NCBI RefSeq assembly: GCF_028993635.1
Contig: NZ_CP118631.1
Coordinates: forward strand, 5,456,001-5,520,000
Origin: Mucilaginibacter sp. SJ
GTDB taxonomy: Bacteria; Bacteroidota; Bacteroidia; Sphingobacteriales; Sphingobacteriaceae
Direction of reading: 5' to 3'
DNA length: 64,000 nt
Shown here: one piece after another, positions 55,181 to 63,800 of the stretch
How positions within the stretch are numbered: the stretch's first letter is position 1
Layout of the letters: every line of letters begins with the position of its first letter
Translations under genes and position numbers: made by a program
Notes under the pieces: model-generated
The model's input: only the letters and a program-made list of their open reading frames with translations
Databases searched by the model: none
What the model was told of the DNA's origin: nothing

Positions 55181-56710
55181 ATGAAAAGTCTTTATTTTTT
55201 AGCCTTGCTCACAACGCCGTTTGCCGGTTATGCCCAACAAAAAGTATTTAACATTGCCGATTATGGCGCCAAAGCCGATGGCATTACCAACAATACTATC
55301 AGCATTCAAAAGGCTATTGATAACGCAAGCATACAGGGCGGGGGTACAGTATATGTACCAGCCGGCAAGTTTTTGACGGCTGGTATCAGCATGAAATCAA
55401 ACGTTACCCTGAATCTGGCTGAAAACGCCGTGCTGCTGAGCAGCGCGAAAAGAATTGATTTTGGTGAAGGCCATGCAGCGCCATTGATAGCAGCCAACAA
55501 TCTGCAGCATATTGCCATAACGGGCAAGGGAACAATTGATGGAAACGGGGAAGAATTGCTTAAGGATGTTTTTGCGATGCTGAAAGCGGGCAAATTAAGG
55601 GATTCGTTATGGCAAAAAGAAAACCCGTGGGGGCAAACTCAGCCCGAGGAACCAAACAGGCCTAAACTGATCCATTTCTCTAATTGTACAGATGTGCTGA
55701 TAAAAGGTGTAACGATGAAAAACGGCCTGGTGTGGGTGCAGGATTATACCAAATGCCGCGATCTGGTTATCGACAGCATAAAAGTTGAAAGCAATACCTA
55801 TTGGAATAATGATGGTATTGATTTAGTTGATTGCCAAAACGTGAAGCTTACCAATAGCTTTTTTAATGCTGATGATGATGGCATCTGCCTTAAATCAAGC
55901 GACAGGAACAGCAGTTGCGAAAATATTTATGTGGCAAACTGCACTATTCGGTCAAGCGCAAGCGGAATCAAATTTGGCACGGCTTCGCGCGGAGGTTTTA
56001 AAAAGATAACTATAAAAGATGTGAAAATTTACGATACCTACCGGTCGGCCATTGCTTTGGAATGTGTTGATGGCGGGGTGATGGAAGATATTGATATCAG
56101 CAATATCAACGCGGTAAATACTGGCAACGCCATTTTTATTCGTCTCGGCCATCGTAATAAGGATACTGTAGTGAGCCGCATCAATGGTATTCGTATCAGT
56201 AATGTAACTGTAGATGTGCCGAAAGGTAAACCCGATAAGGGGTATCCGATGGAAGGGCCTTTAGTTAAAGGAAACCATAATACCTTTCCTTCATCAATTG
56301 CTGGGTTGCCGGGACATCCTGTTAAAAATGTAACACTTGAAAATATTAAGATTGTATACCACGGTGATGGCAGTAAGGCTGTAGCACATGTTAGCCTCGA
56401 TTCGCTAACAAAGATTCCCGAAAACCCGCATGATTACCCCGAGTTTTCGATGTTTGGCGAGTTGCCTGCCTGGGGTTTTTACACACGGCATGCAGAAGGG
56501 ATAACTTTTAAAAATGTAACCCTCAGCTGCCTTGGTGATGATTTCAGAGCTGCAAGTGTATTTCATGATGTGAACGGACTGCTTATTAGCGGTCTTAAAA
56601 TACCACAGGTTAAATCATTGCCGGTGATTGTGCTTGATGGGGTAACGAAATCTTTGATCAGGTACACTCAGATTCCGGGGAAAAGTAAATCTAAGATCCT
56701 CAGGAGATAA
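55181..56710 (+). CDS. GH28 polygalacturonase-like pectinase, exported
   Basis: Glycoside hydrolase family 28 right-handed beta-helix enzyme, 509 residues, likely acting on pectic galacturonan. The signal peptide is MKSLYFLALLTTPFAGYAQ. The N-terminal pectate-lyase-like entry FNIADYGAKADGITNNTISIQKAIDNA is typical. Catalytic region: NNDGIDLVDCQNVKLTNSFF, then DADDDGICLKS-type text with the Asp pair, then SSASGIKFGTASRGG in place of the usual GHG motif. The long C-terminal helix repeats continue to about 490. A shared 16-base motif upstream links it with the inositol oxygenase gene. Confidence 0.92.
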   Translation: MKSLYFLALLTTPFAGYAQQKVFNIADYGAKADGITNNTISIQKAIDNASIQGGGTVYVPAGKFLTAGISMKSNVTLNLAENAVLLSSAKRIDFGEGHAAPLIAANNLQHIAITGKGTIDGNGEELLKDVFAMLKAGKLRDSLWQKENPWGQTQPEEPNRPKLIHFSNCTDVLIKGVTMKNGLVWVQDYTKCRDLVIDSIKVESNTYWNNDGIDLVDCQNVKLTNSFFNADDDGICLKSSDRNSSCENIYVANCTIRSSASGIKFGTASRGGFKKITIKDVKIYDTYRSAIALECVDGGVMEDIDISNINAVNTGNAIFIRLGHRNKDTVVSRINGIRISNVTVDVPKGKPDKGYPMEGPLVKGNHNTFPSSIAGLPGHPVKNVTLENIKIVYHGDGSKAVAHVSLDSLTKIPENPHDYPEFSMFGELPAWGFYTRHAEGITFKNVTLSCLGDDFRAASVFHDVNGLLISGLKIPQVKSLPVIVLDGVTKSLIRYTQIPGKSKSKILRR

Positions 56711-56768
56711 TTAGATAAATTACTGATTCATTTCAGATAAAGGCATTAACCTTTCTAATATCGATTTT

Positions 56769-56834
56769 AAAAGCTTTTAGCTTTGAGCGTTCGGCTTTTA
56801 GCTTTGGTTTAACTTAATCGTTTACGTAAATAAA
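56769..56834. repeat. AAGCTTTTAGCTTT word repeat and second CGTTTACGTAAATAAA motif
   Basis: The words aaaagcttttagctttgagc and gcttttagctttgg (56769-56807) belong to the family at 39299-39475. The 16-mer CGTTTACGTAAATAAA follows at 56819-56834, identical to 55037-55052. The rest of the 56711-57005 spacer shows nothing else recognisable. Confidence 0.6.
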
Positions 56835-57005
56835 TATCGCATTTAATATAAAAGCACCGTTTTTTTTATCAAAATTTAATCATTATAAACTAACGGTTGC
56901 ATTTAAATGCTGCCTCAATTTAAATTATAACCCGATACTTAATTGATGTTTTTTGGTATAGGGTTTCAACAGAAGGTTTTTTATTATTAATAAAATGTTT
57001 ACGAT

Positions 57006-57875
57006 ATGGAAAAGTTAACTGAAAAAGAGATATCACCATTGCCAAGTCTTGATGTATGGGAAGATGATGTGTTGAGCAGATATCCTGAGCCGGGCACTGC
57101 CAAAGCTAAAGAGGAGTTTAGGGTTTATAACGATGAGGAAAATAACCCGGTAAGGGAATTTTACAGGCTTAACCATACTTATCAAACCTATGGCAACGTA
57201 TTGGCAAAAAAGGCAAACTTTTTACAGTTTGATAAAAAGGAAATGCCATGGTGGTCGGCAATGGAATATCTGAATACACTGGTTGACGAATCAGACCCTG
57301 ATATTTCCCTTGATCAGTTACAGCATTTACTGCAAACATCTGAGGCTATCCGTGCCGATGGACATCCGGATTGGTTTGTATTAACTGGTTTTATACACGA
57401 TTTGGGCAAGGTGCTTTGCCTTTTTGGCGAACCGCAATGGAATGTAGTGGGCGATACGTTCCCGGTAGGCTGCAAGTTTTCGGATAAGATAGTTTACCCG
57501 GAATTTTTTGCCGCAAATCCTGATAGCTACGATGAGCGTTACAATACCAAGTATGGCGTTTATACTCATCAATGCGGGCTCGAAAATGTGCATATGTCAT
57601 GGGGGCATGATGAATACCTGTACCACATCACCAAAGATTATTTGCCAGAAGAAGCTTTGTACATGATCCGGTACCACTCTTTTTACTCACAACACCGCGA
57701 AAAGGCATACGATCATTTATTGAATGCACATGACCAGGAGATGTTTAAATGGGTTGATAAATTTAATCCATACGATCTGTACTCCAAAAGTCCGAAACCG
57801 CCGGTAGTATCAGAATTAAAACCTTATTATGAGGATTTGATTGCCAAATATCTGCCCGCAACAGTTAAGCTGTAA
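57006..57875 (+). CDS. Inositol oxygenase (MIOX family)
   Basis: Mixed-valence di-iron oxygenase that opens myo-inositol to D-glucuronate. It has 289 residues, as in animal MIOX. The HD-type iron ligands are visible in HPDWFVLTGFIHDLGK (His, His-Asp) and HMSWGHDEYLYHI (His), plus YMIRYHSFYSQH. The substrate-binding LGKVLCLFGEPQWNVVGDTFPVGC is strongly conserved. It is upstream of sigma/FecR/SusC genes but separated from them by 249 bp. MIOX is unusual in bacteria, although Bacteroidota copies are known (recollection). Glucuronate could feed uronate catabolism together with pectin-derived galacturonate. Confidence 0.93.
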   Translation: MEKLTEKEISPLPSLDVWEDDVLSRYPEPGTAKAKEEFRVYNDEENNPVREFYRLNHTYQTYGNVLAKKANFLQFDKKEMPWWSAMEYLNTLVDESDPDISLDQLQHLLQTSEAIRADGHPDWFVLTGFIHDLGKVLCLFGEPQWNVVGDTFPVGCKFSDKIVYPEFFAANPDSYDERYNTKYGVYTHQCGLENVHMSWGHDEYLYHITKDYLPEEALYMIRYHSFYSQHREKAYDHLLNAHDQEMFKWVDKFNPYDLYSKSPKPPVVSELKPYYEDLIAKYLPATVKL

Positions 57876-58124
57876 TTAAAGGGGCTGTATTTTAGCCCAT
57901 TTATATATTGGTTATTCCAATAATCTGTTTGGCCGGGCTGTAAAATTAAATTTATAGCCCGGATCAAGCTTTACAAAACGCGATAAGCTACCTTTTACCA
58001 ATTACTGAATAAAATTATTAACGATATAGTCGTTAGGTGTATTTTTTGATAAGAAAATAGTTGTATTTTTCACAATAATTCCTGTCTATTGATTAATAAA
58101 TAAATAAATAATTATCAGGTTTTT

Positions 58125-58718
58125 ATGAATACAGATGGAGATAAAGATTTAGTGTTTCGTTTACACGATGATGACATCGGTGCATTTGATATGCTTTATC
58201 AAAAGTATCACCAGGCCATTTATCGCAATATTTACAAACTCACTAAAGATGATGACATTGCCCGCGATATTTTGCAGGATATTTTTATCGCCTTATGGGA
58301 AAAACGGGCCGATATTAACCCTAATCAATCTGTAAGCGGCTGGCTGTTTGTACTGAGCTTTAATAAATCGATCTCCCATCTCCGCAAAAAATTACGCGAA
58401 ACCGCTGTTGTTAATACCATGCCTTTTGCCGAAACGGAAACCGACAACGGTGACGTACAATTAATGGATGAGCAATATTATTTATTACAACAGGCTATTA
58501 ACCAATTATCGCCGCAGCGAAAAAAGGTATTTACCCTTTGCAAATTGGAAGGAAAAACCTATGAAGAGGCTGCTGAGAAATTGAACCTTTCTAAACATAC
58601 TGTTAAGGAATACCTCGGACATGCAGTTGTGGCAGTTAAAAACCATATAAAAGAACACCAGGCTGAATGGAAAACCGCAGGAGTTATAATGGCTTGTTAT
58701 TGGATTGGAACAAATTGA
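58125..58718 (+). CDS. ECF sigma-70 factor (FecI-like)
   Basis: A 197-residue ECF sigma factor. Region 2 covers about 10-80 (LHDDDIGAFDMLYQKYHQAIYRNIYKLTKDDDIARDILQDIFIALWEKRA), and region 4 about 125-180 (AINQLSPQRKKVFTLCKLEGKTYEEAAEKLNLSKHTVKEYLGHAVVAVK). FecR (59583) and SusC (60809) follow on the same strand, the classic Bacteroidota arrangement in which the receptor signals via FecR to this sigma factor. An opposite-strand methyltransferase gene lies between sigma and fecR, so they are not a simple operon. Confidence 0.93.
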   Translation: MNTDGDKDLVFRLHDDDIGAFDMLYQKYHQAIYRNIYKLTKDDDIARDILQDIFIALWEKRADINPNQSVSGWLFVLSFNKSISHLRKKLRETAVVNTMPFAETETDNGDVQLMDEQYYLLQQAINQLSPQRKKVFTLCKLEGKTYEEAAEKLNLSKHTVKEYLGHAVVAVKNHIKEHQAEWKTAGVIMACYWIGTN

Positions 58719-58731
58719 TGATGGGGGGTAT

Positions 58732-59373
58732 TTAAACAATTGCTCCAACTAATTTCTTTCTTCCTACAAACCGGATAACCGAGCCTTGTCCGCTGTGATA
58801 AGTCCCTTCATTTAAATGGATCTCCGTTTCCAGAAGTTCTAAAATCTCGTAATTATTAAAATCTGCTTTAATTTCCTCTAAAGAAAATAGTGATTCGATA
58901 TCTCTCGGTCCGCCCATTTTTTTATCTTTTGCAAGGTAGTCAAGGTGGCTTTTACTAAAAGCCTCAAAAATAATAAGCCCTCTGGTATTTAAATATTTGT
59001 CAAGGGTTTGATGTACAAGTGATTTGATATTAGCAGGGAAGTGCGCATAAATCAAGGCGATCACGTCAAATTGCCCTTCTGTATAATTGAGATCCTGCAA
59101 TTCTCCAACCCGATAATCAATAGCTACCTGTTTTTTTTCTGCAAGTTTCAGGGCTTTCTTTTGTCCCTCAATGCTAATATCGAATGCAGAAACTGCCCAG
59201 CCAAGCCCGGCGGTAAAAACAGCATTACGCCCTTCGCCTTCTGCAGGGAAAAGAATTTTGCCGGGTTTTAAAAGTGACAGTTGTTGTTGTAGAAAATTAT
59301 TAGGCTGTTCACCATAGGCAAATTCTTCTTCGGCATATCGTTGGTCCCATTTTTCTGTCCAGGCATTTTTCAT
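58732..59373 (-). CDS. Class I SAM-dependent methyltransferase (TehB-like)
   Basis: A 213-residue methyltransferase. The N-terminus KWDQRYAEEEFAYGEQPNNFLQQQLS is typical of the tellurite/selenite-resistance TehB and thiopurine-methyltransferase-like group. The SAM site is KILFPAEGEGRNAVFTAGLGW (motif I) with FDVIALIYAHFP (motif IV). Its substrate cannot be read. It is on the minus strand between an ECF sigma gene and fecR and ends 13 bp past the sigma stop, an odd position that may reflect an insertion. Confidence 0.88.
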   Translation of the reverse strand: MKNAWTEKWDQRYAEEEFAYGEQPNNFLQQQLSLLKPGKILFPAEGEGRNAVFTAGLGWAVSAFDISIEGQKKALKLAEKKQVAIDYRVGELQDLNYTEGQFDVIALIYAHFPANIKSLVHQTLDKYLNTRGLIIFEAFSKSHLDYLAKDKKMGGPRDIESLFSLEEIKADFNNYEILELLETEIHLNEGTYHSGQGSVIRFVGRKKLVGAIV

Positions 59374-59582
59374 ACAAGAGGTAATTATTTAGCTATTTAT
59401 TGATGATAAAGGTAGTATTTAAGTAAGTTAACACAAGGGCTGCAGTACATTGATGACAATAATGTGCCCGTGAAAAAAAATTAAATGCAGCTAACTATTA
59501 TGAGTTTTTATTTTTCTTAAAAATAATCGCAAACCCATCCCCCCGTTTTAAAGCTCCCGGCGTATTTATATAAAAATAGCTT

Positions 59583-60587
59583 GTGGAAACTATAGTCAAA
59601 CGCTTAGAAAGGCTTTATAATACCGAGAATTTAACTCCTGAAGACAGGCGCTGGCTTGCCGAATACCTGCAAGGAGATGTTTCAGAATTATACCTTGTAG
59701 CGCTTGAAGGTTTCAGTAGGGATGCACTGGAAAAGAAGATTTCTCTGAGTGGAGAGGCATCTGATCAGATACTTAACAATATCCATCAGCGTATAATTAA
59801 GCCTCCGCCCAGAAAGGTGTTTCCTCTTTGGCGTTTGCTGGTAAAGATAGCTGTAGCCGCATCTGTAACTGCTATTTTTAGTGCCGGCTATATCTTCAGA
59901 AAACAGTTGGACAACTGGCTGAACCCTGTTACTTATCAGGAAACGATAGCACTAAATGGCGAAATCAAGCTGATTACTTTACCCGACGGTACAACCATCT
60001 GTCTTAACGCAGGCAGCCGGTTGAGATATCCGGATAAGTTTAAACAAAATACACGGGAGGTTAACCTTACAGGCGAGGCGTTTTTTAAAGTAGCCCACGA
60101 TAACAGCAAACCGTTTGTCATTCACTCGGGTAAAATTAAAACCACTGTTTTAGGTACCAGCTTTAATGTTAAAGCTTATACCGAAGATAAATCGGTTAAG
60201 ATCACCGTGGTAAGCGGAAAAGTAGGCGTTGTTCCAACGGTCTCAAAACATGCTGCTGTATTACTCACAGCGAATATGCAAATGGTTTATAATAAAACCA
60301 GCCAAAAACTGATTACCGAAAAAGTTGAGGATGCTTCGTCTGTGATCAGCTGGCAGCAGGGCAAGCTGCAATACTATAATACCCCTTTGTTTGATGTTTT
60401 GGCTGATGTGCAGCGAAAATATAATGTAAAAATCAGAGCCGACAAAAATTTACTGAACTGTACATTATACGCCGATTTTAACAATATGCCATTAGAAAAA
60501 GTATTGAAGCTGACGGAAGCCCTTATAAATGCCCATTTTAAAAAGGAAGGCGATGCTTATACTTTAAAGGGCAAAGGCTGTAATTAA
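59583..60587 (+). CDS. FecR-family anti-sigma factor/signal transducer
   Basis: A 334-residue FecR protein. GTG start at 59583. The cytoplasmic part (1-75) would bind the sigma factor, followed by one membrane helix (WRLLVKIAVAASVTAIFSAGYIF, about 80-102). The periplasmic FecR domain is at about 120-215 (LNGEIKLITLPDGTTICLNAGSRLRYPDKF, VNLTGEAFFKVAHDNSKPFVIHSGKIKTTVLGTSFNVKAY). The C-terminal DUF4974 region (260-334) has YNTPLFDVLADVQRKYNVKIRADK. It receives the signal from the SusC-type protein downstream via its STN domain. Confidence 0.95.
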   Translation: METIVKRLERLYNTENLTPEDRRWLAEYLQGDVSELYLVALEGFSRDALEKKISLSGEASDQILNNIHQRIIKPPPRKVFPLWRLLVKIAVAASVTAIFSAGYIFRKQLDNWLNPVTYQETIALNGEIKLITLPDGTTICLNAGSRLRYPDKFKQNTREVNLTGEAFFKVAHDNSKPFVIHSGKIKTTVLGTSFNVKAYTEDKSVKITVVSGKVGVVPTVSKHAAVLLTANMQMVYNKTSQKLITEKVEDASSVISWQQGKLQYYNTPLFDVLADVQRKYNVKIRADKNLLNCTLYADFNNMPLEKVLKLTEALINAHFKKEGDAYTLKGKGCN

Positions 60588-60681
60588 TGTACCCGATATA
60601 CCAATTATAAAAACAAATAAATGTTTGACAACCTAAAAAAATGAAATTGCTATGAGTTAAACCAAGGAAAGAGAAAATGAT

Positions 60682-60711
60682 CCTCCAAAATGGCCGGGCC
60701 AGTTTTGGAGG
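60682..60711 (+). promoter_or_regulatory. Long hairpin in the fecR-susC spacer
   Basis: The arms CCTCCAAAATGGCC (60682-60695) and GGCCAGTTTTGGAGG (60697-60711) give a nearly perfect 14-bp stem with a one-base bulge, and a one-base loop. There is no T-run. It may be a terminator of fecR, an attenuator, or an RNA-stabilising element for the susC leader. Confidence 0.5.
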
Positions 60712-60808
60712 AATAAAATGTAAAGATTTTTTAATGGACCATGTATAGGGCCTCTCACAACCGCAGCATGTTCCAGCTTGACCTATAACACTTTAATATA
60801 GCAAAAAT

Positions 60809-63800
60809 ATGAAAATAAACATACCCGAAAGAGTCTTTCGAGCCATAACATATGTTATGAAAATTAATGCGATCATTTTATTAGTAGTCTGTTCCCTGTC
60901 AACCATTGCCATGGCTGATAATTCATACGGACAAAGCGTACTGGAAAAGCCAGTTACCGTTAAATTAAAAAATACCCCTCTTGCTGATGCACTGGAGCGG
61001 ATTTCGGCCAGTACCGGCGTACGGATTATGTACACTGGGAACAACATTGAAACCGATGTTAAGGTGACACTTACGGCCCGTAACGAAAAGCTGCAGGCTG
61101 TTTTGAAAAAAGTTTTATTAGATAACCAGTTTACCTATACCGAAGTTGAAGGTAGTTTATTGGTTAAACCGGCGCCAAAGCCACCGGTCGAGAAAAAAGT
61201 GGACCTTCCTCCGCCAATTATTGTTACAGGATCTGTTGTTGACGATAAGGGCGTACCTTTAATAGGTGTTTCTGTTAAAATAGAAGGCCTTGCAACAGGT
61301 GCGGTAACCGATATAGATGGTAAATTCAGGGTGCAGGTTGCCAACGAAAAAGCTGTGCTGGTATTTTCTTACATAGGCTTTGAAACTCAAAAAATAGCAG
61401 TAGGCAAACAAACATCTATAAAAGTAATTTTACAGCCTTCGGCAAACTCGTTATCTACCGTTGTAGTAATTGGTTACGGTACTACTACCAAAAAGGAATT
61501 GACCAGCGCTATTGCAACTGTAAAAGCCGAGCAATTTAACGCCGGTGTTGTTGCAACTCCCGCTGATTTGTTAGAAGGTAAAGTAGCCGGTTTAAATATC
61601 ACCAACGATGGTAATCCTAATGGAAAGGCATCTGTAACATTGCGTGGCCCATCTTCAATAAGGGCTGGTGCGGCATCTGAGCCTTTTTATGTAATTGACG
61701 GCGTACCTGGTGCCGACTTTAACTTACTGGCCCCGTCGGATATTGCTTCGATAGATGTATTGAAAGATGCTTCGGCAGCGGCAATTTACGGAACCAGGGC
61801 TACCAATGGTGTAATCATCGTTACTACTAAAAGGGCAAAAGCAGGCCAGTTAAGGATGACTTACAACGGATACGGATCATTTGAAAAAGTATCTAACCAG
61901 TTTAAAGTTGCCAGCGCCGACCAGTTAAGGGCCTATGTAAAAGCTAATGGACAAAGTTTTACCCCTGCGAATGACAACGGTGGAAATACCGACTGGCAAA
62001 AAGCCGTTGAACGCAGCACCGGATTTTCCCAAAATCATAACCTTTCTTTTGGCGGCGGCACCGATAAAACTACTTATAACGGAAGCATAAACTACCTGCA
62101 AAACCAGGGTATAGTTAAAAGCAGCGACATGAAACGCGTTATAGGCAGGCTCAACATCACCCAAAAAGCGTTGAATGACAAATTAAAGCTGGACTTTTCA
62201 TTAAGCAATTCGGTGACCAATTCAAACTTGTTGGTTAATGATATTCCGCTGTCATCGGCAAACGGGCAAAGCCCAGGCCTGTTTAAGTCGATAGTTCAAT
62301 ATTTGCCTACCCGTACTATTTACAATGCTGATGGTACTTTTTATAATGACCCTACTTTAAAATTGGGTTATAACCCGGTAGGGCTTATCACTAATGATAG
62401 CTACAAGCAAAAAGTTAACTTATTACTCGGCAACATACGCGGTGAGTTGATATTGCCTGCAGGCTTTCTTTACAATTTCAACTTAGCTTACCAGGAAACA
62501 AATACCGATAATAATACCTACTACAACTCGGCATCGGAACTTGCACCGGGGCTTGGCGGCAAAGCTATCCGTTCAACTTATGAGGATAACAAAAAATTAT
62601 TTGAAAACTATTTGACCTATTCGCATAAATGGGGTGAGAAACACGATTTTAAAGCTTTATTTGGCTATTCGATAGATCAAACCACAACAGGTAACGGTTT
62701 CCAGTCAACTAATCAGGGTTTCATTTCAGATGCTACAGGCTCCAGTAATCTTGGTTTAGGCACGCCTGCCGCAGGTTACCGGGTTGATTACGGTAATGTT
62801 AATGTTGAAACTTTGCGTTTAATATCTTTTTACTCACGTCTTAATTACAGCTACAAAGGTAAATATCTTTTGCAGGCATCTTTACGCCGTGACGGTTCAA
62901 ACGCCTTTGGTACCAACAAACGCTGGGGATACTTCCCGGCTGCTTCGGCCGCCTGGCGAATCATTGACGAGGGCTTTATGAAATCTCAATCCTTATTTGA
63001 TGATTTGAAACTGCGCGTTGGCTATGGCAAAACAGGTAACTCATTGGGTTTCTCACCTTATACTCCTATAACGCTTTACGGTACTACCGGTAGCTTTTAT
63101 TACAATGGCGCTTATATTGGCGCAATTGGCGTAACCCAAAATCCTAACCCCGATTTGAAATGGGAAAGCACAGCTACGTTGAACGGCGGTGTTGATTTTT
63201 CCTTATTTAAAGGACGTTTGGGAGGCTCGGTTGATATCTACAATAAAAAAACAACCGACATGATCACCGCGGTGCCGGTATCACTTATTAACAACTTTGT
63301 TGGTACAAAGGTTGAAAACGTGGGCAGTATGACCAATAAAGGTGTGGAGATAGCCCTTAACGGAACACCAATAAAAACAAAAGATTTTACCTGGAGCAGC
63401 TACGGCAATATTTCATTTAATAAAAATAAGATCACAGCACTGGCGCCAAATCTTTCAAAGATCTACGCAGGTGATCCGGAAGGCCCGGGACAAAGCGGTA
63501 TCAAAGTATCAATCATTGAAGCCGGTTATCCGCTTGGCGAATTTTATACCTTGAAATATCTTGGCCGTACTAATGGCGTATCTACCTTCATGGGTGCTAA
63601 TGGTCAGCCAACAACAACCCCTCAAAGCTCTGATCAAACTTATGCAGGTAATGCACAGCCGACATACACATTTGGTTTCGGCAATGATTTTACCTACAAA
63701 AACTTTAGCCTTAATTTCTTTTTCAGGGGGCAGGGCGGTAACAAGATCATGAATGCATCATTGGCCAGCTTTAACCAGCCAACGCAGGCTTCGGCGCATG

